A DNA stretch of 6,415 nucleotides from Chlamydiota bacterium (GTDB lineage Bacteria; Chlamydiota; Chlamydiia; Chlamydiales; SM23-39), in assembly GCA_027449725.1 (NCBI GenBank), contig DAIDLB010000045.1, positions 1-6,415 of the forward strand, in the 5' to 3' direction. The first letter of the stretch is position 1; every line of letters begins with the position of its first letter. A program made the position numbers and the translations under genes. Shown one piece after another: positions 3,383 to 6,415 of this stretch. A model generated the notes under the pieces. It saw only the letters and a list, made by a program, of their open reading frames with translations. It made no database searches and was not told where the DNA came from.

Positions 3383-5914
3383 ATGATTTCAGATTCGACA
3401 ACTCCCATGATGGCGCAGTGGCATGCCTGCAAAGCGCAGGCGAAAGACGCGCTCCTCTTCTTTCGCCTCGGCGATTTCTATGAGGCCTTTTATCAAGACG
3501 CCATCCTCATTTCAAAAGAACTCAGCCTCACTTTGACGCAGCGGCAGGCTGTCCCGATGTGCGGCGTCCCCTTCCACGCAGCCGACCAGTATATCGACAA
3601 GCTCATCGCGCGCGGCCACAAGGTCGCCGTAGCCGAGCAGACCGAAGACCCCAAAGCGGTCAAAGGGCTCGTCAAGCGCGAGATCGTCCGGATCGTCACG
3701 CCGGGCACCCTCGTCCAATCGCAGCTCCTCCAGGAGAAGAAAAACAACTACATCGCCTCCTTCGTCCTCATTGGAAAGATCTTCGGCGCCGCCTATCTCG
3801 ACCTCACAACGGGAGAATTCCGCACCCTCGAACTGGAAAAAGAAGAGGACCTCCTCAACCTTTTCTACCGCCTCCGCCCCGCCGAATTCATCGTCTCCAA
3901 GAGGTGTAAAACGACCCTTCTCCAGGACCTCTCCAACGCCTTTTCCTTCCTCGTCAACGAGCTGGACGATTGGCGATTCGATTTGGAGAGTTCCTTGAAG
4001 ACGCTCCTCTCCCACTTCCGCATCGCCTCGCTCGACGCCTTCGGCTTGACCGGCCTCTCCGCCGCAACCGCCGCCTCCGGCGCTCTCCTTTCCTATTTGA
4101 AAGAAGATCTCTCCCTTCGCCTCGAGCATGTGACCGCGCTTCAAAACGACGCCCTCGCCTCCTTCCTCTCGATCGACCGCTCGACGATGCGCCATCTTGA
4201 ACTCATCGAATCGCAAAGCGACGGCTCTTCGAAAAACAGCCTCCTCAACCTGATTGACCACACTTCGACGCCGATGGGCGCGCGCCTCCTCTGCCAGTGG
4301 CTCAAGGCCCCCCTCCTCTCCATCCCGTTGATCGAAGAGAGGCAAAATGGCATCGGCGAGCTCCTCGCCCATCCCGAGGCGGCAAAGCAGCTCCGCCACC
4401 TCTTCGAAGGGGTGCGCGACCTTGAAAGGCTCATCGCCAAGACTGCCGCCCGTTATGCCACTCCGCGAGACCTCTGGTCGCTTGGCTGCTCCCTGGCCCG
4501 CCTCCCCCAGATCCGCCACGCGCTCTCCCTTCTCCCTGCGCTGCAAACAGACCTGCCCGACGTCTCTGCCATCGCGGAGCGGATCTGCAGCTCGCTCCAG
4601 GAAAACCCACCGCTCCGCATCGGCGACGGAGACCTCTTCCGCGAGAAGATCAACCCTGAACTCGACCGGCTCCGCGCGCTGAGCCAGGGAGGCATGGCCT
4701 GGATGTCCGCCTACCAAAACGAGCTGCGCGAGCGCACCGGCATCAAGACGCTCAAAGTGGGCTACACAAAAGCGTTCGGCTATTATATCGAGGTGAGCCG
4801 CAGCAAGGGCGAGGCCGTCCCCGAGGACTTTCAAAGGCGCCAAACGCTCGTCAACGCCGAGCGCTTCGTCACCGAAGAGCTCAAACGCTTCGAGCATCAG
4901 ATTCTCACCGCCGACGCAAGGGCCAAAGCGCTCGAAGCAGAGCTTTTCGAAGAACTCCGCGCCTCTGCCGCTGCCGAGAGCAGCAAGATCTCCGCGATCG
5001 CCAAAGCAATCGCCCGGACCGATGCCCTCCTCTCCCTCTCCATTGCGGCAAAAGAAAACCGGTGGCAGCGCCCCGAACTCGACCAGAGCGATGCTCTTCA
5101 TATTGAAAACGGCCGCCACCCCATCATCGAGCGCTCAATCGGCGTCTCGAATTTCATCCCGAACGACACCCACCTCGACGCCTCCCGCCAGCTCATGCTG
5201 ATCACCGGCCCGAACATGGCCGGCAAGTCGACCTACATCCGGCAAGTCGCCCTCATCGTCATCCTCGGCCAAATGGGCTCCTACGTGCCGGCGGCGGCAG
5301 CGCGGATCGGCATCATCGACAAGCTCTTCTCCCGCATCGGCGCCAGCGACGACCTCGCCCGCGGCCAGTCGACATTCATGGTCGAGATGAGCGAGACGGC
5401 GAACATCCTCCACAACGCCACGCCCCGCTCCCTCGTCATCCTCGACGAGATCGGCCGCGGCACAAGCACCTACGACGGCATCTCGATCGCCTGGTCCGTC
5501 GCCCACTACCTCCTCGCGACGCCCGACAAAAAAGCAAAAACTCTCTTCGCCACCCACTACTGGGAGCTCACCCGCCTCGACCAGGAGTTTAAGACCGCCC
5601 AGAACGTCCACGTCGCCGTCCAGGAAGAGCCGTCCGGCATCGTCTTCCTCCGCAACATCGTCTCGGGCAGCACCGACAAAAGCTACGGCATCCACGTCGC
5701 CAAACTCGCCGGCCTCCCCTATCCCGTCATCCGCAAGGCCGAAGAGATGCTCAAGACCCTCGAAAAACCCCGAAAAAAACCGGTTGAAGAACTCCCCCTC
5801 TTCACAGCTCCCCTCCTCGACGAGATCCGCCGGATCGACCCCAACAGCCTCACCCCTCTCGAGGCCCTTCAGCTCCTCTCCGACCTCCAGAAACGGGCGT
5901 CTCTTGTTTCTTGA
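3383..5914 (+). CDS. mutS: DNA mismatch repair ATPase MutS
   Basis: MutS binds mismatches and small loops as a dimer and, with ATP, recruits MutL. The 843 residues are full length (E. coli MutS has 853). The mismatch wedge is F32-Y33-E34 in GDFYEAF, followed by the connector, lever and clamp domains. The ATPase has Walker A GPNMAGKST (609-617), signature STFMVEM (663-669), Walker B LVILDEIGRGTST (684-696) and the LFATHY histidine H725. ELPLF near 803-807 resembles a sliding-clamp binding motif, and TPLEALQLLSDL near the end matches the C-terminal dimerization region. I chose the ATG at 3383 because MISDSTTPMM matches the usual family start; the ATG at 3353 would add ten residues. Neither has a good Shine-Dalgarno. 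The GC-rich, C-ending codons contrast with all neighbours. No mutL is in view. Confidence 0.97.
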   Translation: MISDSTTPMMAQWHACKAQAKDALLFFRLGDFYEAFYQDAILISKELSLTLTQRQAVPMCGVPFHAADQYIDKLIARGHKVAVAEQTEDPKAVKGLVKREIVRIVTPGTLVQSQLLQEKKNNYIASFVLIGKIFGAAYLDLTTGEFRTLELEKEEDLLNLFYRLRPAEFIVSKRCKTTLLQDLSNAFSFLVNELDDWRFDLESSLKTLLSHFRIASLDAFGLTGLSAATAASGALLSYLKEDLSLRLEHVTALQNDALASFLSIDRSTMRHLELIESQSDGSSKNSLLNLIDHTSTPMGARLLCQWLKAPLLSIPLIEERQNGIGELLAHPEAAKQLRHLFEGVRDLERLIAKTAARYATPRDLWSLGCSLARLPQIRHALSLLPALQTDLPDVSAIAERICSSLQENPPLRIGDGDLFREKINPELDRLRALSQGGMAWMSAYQNELRERTGIKTLKVGYTKAFGYYIEVSRSKGEAVPEDFQRRQTLVNAERFVTEELKRFEHQILTADARAKALEAELFEELRASAAAESSKISAIAKAIARTDALLSLSIAAKENRWQRPELDQSDALHIENGRHPIIERSIGVSNFIPNDTHLDASRQLMLITGPNMAGKSTYIRQVALIVILGQMGSYVPAAAARIGIIDKLFSRIGASDDLARGQSTFMVEMSETANILHNATPRSLVILDEIGRGTSTYDGISIAWSVAHYLLATPDKKAKTLFATHYWELTRLDQEFKTAQNVHVAVQEEPSGIVFLRNIVSGSTDKSYGIHVAKLAGLPYPVIRKAEEMLKTLEKPRKKPVEELPLFTAPLLDEIRRIDPNSLTPLEALQLLSDLQKRASLVS

Positions 5915-5940
5915 CCAATAGGAGAGAAATAAACTAGAAT
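5911..5940 (+). promoter_or_regulatory. Predicted sigma70-type promoter at the mutS stop
   Basis: TTGACC (5911-5916, five of six) and TAGAAT (5935-5940, five of six) are separated by 18 bp. The -35 contains the mutS TGA (5912-5914). Transcription would start near 5947, about 43 bases before the ATG at 5990, so the downstream gene can be expressed independently of mutS. It is the best promoter match in the window. Confidence 0.6.
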
Positions 5941-5989
5941 ATCTCGCAAGAAACAAATTCAATTAACTATTTTGAAAGGACTTGAATTT

Positions 5990-6325
5990 ATGCGGACTGC
6001 TTCCATTTCACAAAATACAAGATCTGTCGATGCGGCGGTTTCTCCTTATAAGCCAAATAGCCCCGAGGATCTGACTGCTTTCTGGTTGCGTTCTGTGCAA
6101 TCCCATAGATTCGGAACGTATGATTCTCTTCCCATTTTGCGAAGCTTACGTGAAAGGGTCGGTCTGTTTCCGGATGAATTACACGACTGCATTCAACCTG
6201 TTATCGACGCCTTGGACGAGCTTTTTTCTTCCAATAGGCTGTTTTCTCCCAATCTGCAGTCCGCGCTAAACGAGTCTTTCAAACGATTGGATCGTCTATG
6301 TTCAGACCCAAGTCGTAGTACGTAA
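5990..6325 (+). CDS. Hypothetical protein (111 aa)
   Basis: I do not recognise a family. The ATG at 5990 is preceded by AAAGGA nine bases upstream; an in-frame TTG at 5972 would overlap that site and is unlikely. Residues 1-30 are polar and rich in Ser, Asn and Pro, probably disordered. From LTAFWLRSVQ onward the protein looks helical, with amphipathic stretches (LPILRSLRERVGLF, IQPVIDALDELF, LQSALNESFKRLDRL) and a polar end. There is no signal peptide or transmembrane segment. A disordered head plus a small helical body is compatible with a secretion-system substrate or a small adaptor, but nothing in the sequence settles this. Its own promoter overlaps the end of mutS. It is markedly less GC-rich than mutS. 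Confidence 0.7.
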   Translation: MRTASISQNTRSVDAAVSPYKPNSPEDLTAFWLRSVQSHRFGTYDSLPILRSLRERVGLFPDELHDCIQPVIDALDELFSSNRLFSPNLQSALNESFKRLDRLCSDPSRST

Positions 6326-6373
6326 CAAAAATTCTCGAGATATACCACAATCGGCCCAAAACTTGGATTTGGA

Positions 6374-6415
6374 CTAACGCGAAAGCTCCCGCGGTTCGAC
6401 GATCAAAAACCACCT
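6374..6415 (-). CDS. Possible C-terminal end of a minus-strand gene
   Basis: On the minus strand an open frame enters from the right edge and ends with RWFLIVEPRELSR and a TAG at 6374-6376. Fourteen codons are too few to identify a family, and another minus-strand frame is also open here. If real, the gene converges with the 111-aa gene, with about 50 bases between their stops and no clear terminator. Confidence 0.25.
   Translation of the reverse strand, partial: RWFLIVEPRELSR

Noticed and set aside
3512..5119. 535-codon open frame on the minus strand opposite mutS
   Set aside because: It is a by-product of GC-rich codon bias in mutS. The product is low-complexity and rich in Glu, Gly and Ala, and mutS itself is unmistakable on the other strand.
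5135..5962. 275-codon open frame on the minus strand opposite the 3' end of mutS
   Set aside because: Same mirror effect. The product is dominated by Glu, Asp, Gly and Val, with no domain and no ribosome site.
6326..6373. Terminator after the 111-aa gene
   Set aside because: I found no GC-rich hairpin followed by a T-run on either strand in this stretch.

Overview
The window looks like a chromosomal segment from a Chlamydiae-type bacterium, most likely an amoeba-associated relative of the Parachlamydia/Waddlia kind rather than Chlamydia itself. The main clue is MutS. Its N-terminus (TPMM, then QWH, CK and QA, then the GDFYEAF mismatch-binding motif) follows the chlamydial pattern as I remember it. 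The gene mix also fits: a leucine-rich-repeat protein, small secreted proteins of unknown function, and an NlpC/P60 peptidase. This assignment is inference from recalled family features, not a search result.

Minus strand, 2547 down to 1: five tightly packed co-directional genes. In transcription order they are (1) a small two-helix membrane protein whose frame breaks at a T8 tract, (2) a 195-aa protein with a signal peptide and hydrophobic C-terminal segments, (3) a 97-aa secreted-type protein overlapping it by one base (TAATG), (4) a 307-aa LRR protein made of 13 repeats of 23 residues, and (5) the start of a glycosyltransferase-like protein that begins at a TTG codon inside the end of the LRR gene and runs off the window. 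Spacing this tight suggests one operon.

Centre, about 2548-2786: a divergent control region. Two perfect 14-bp palindromes of the form TACAA-NNNN-TTGTA lie one base apart. Predicted back-to-back promoters share their -35 bases next to them. Downstream, towards the plus-strand genes, is a roughly 120-base stretch with nested inverted repeats that ends directly at a strong Shine-Dalgarno sequence.

Plus strand, 2787 to 6325: an NlpC/P60 cysteine peptidase with its catalytic residues but no ATG, GTG or TTG start upstream of the catalytic Cys; an intact, strikingly GC-rich mutS; and a 111-aa protein of unknown function with its own good sigma70-type promoter overlapping the mutS stop codon. At the far right edge a minus-strand reading frame may end at 6374.

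The recurring oddity is gene continuity at homopolymers. At three places (T8 at 2370-2377, A7 at 498-504 and T5 at 2794-2798) dropping one base would repair or fuse a reading frame. Either the assembly over-calls homopolymers, or slippage or pseudogenization is at work.
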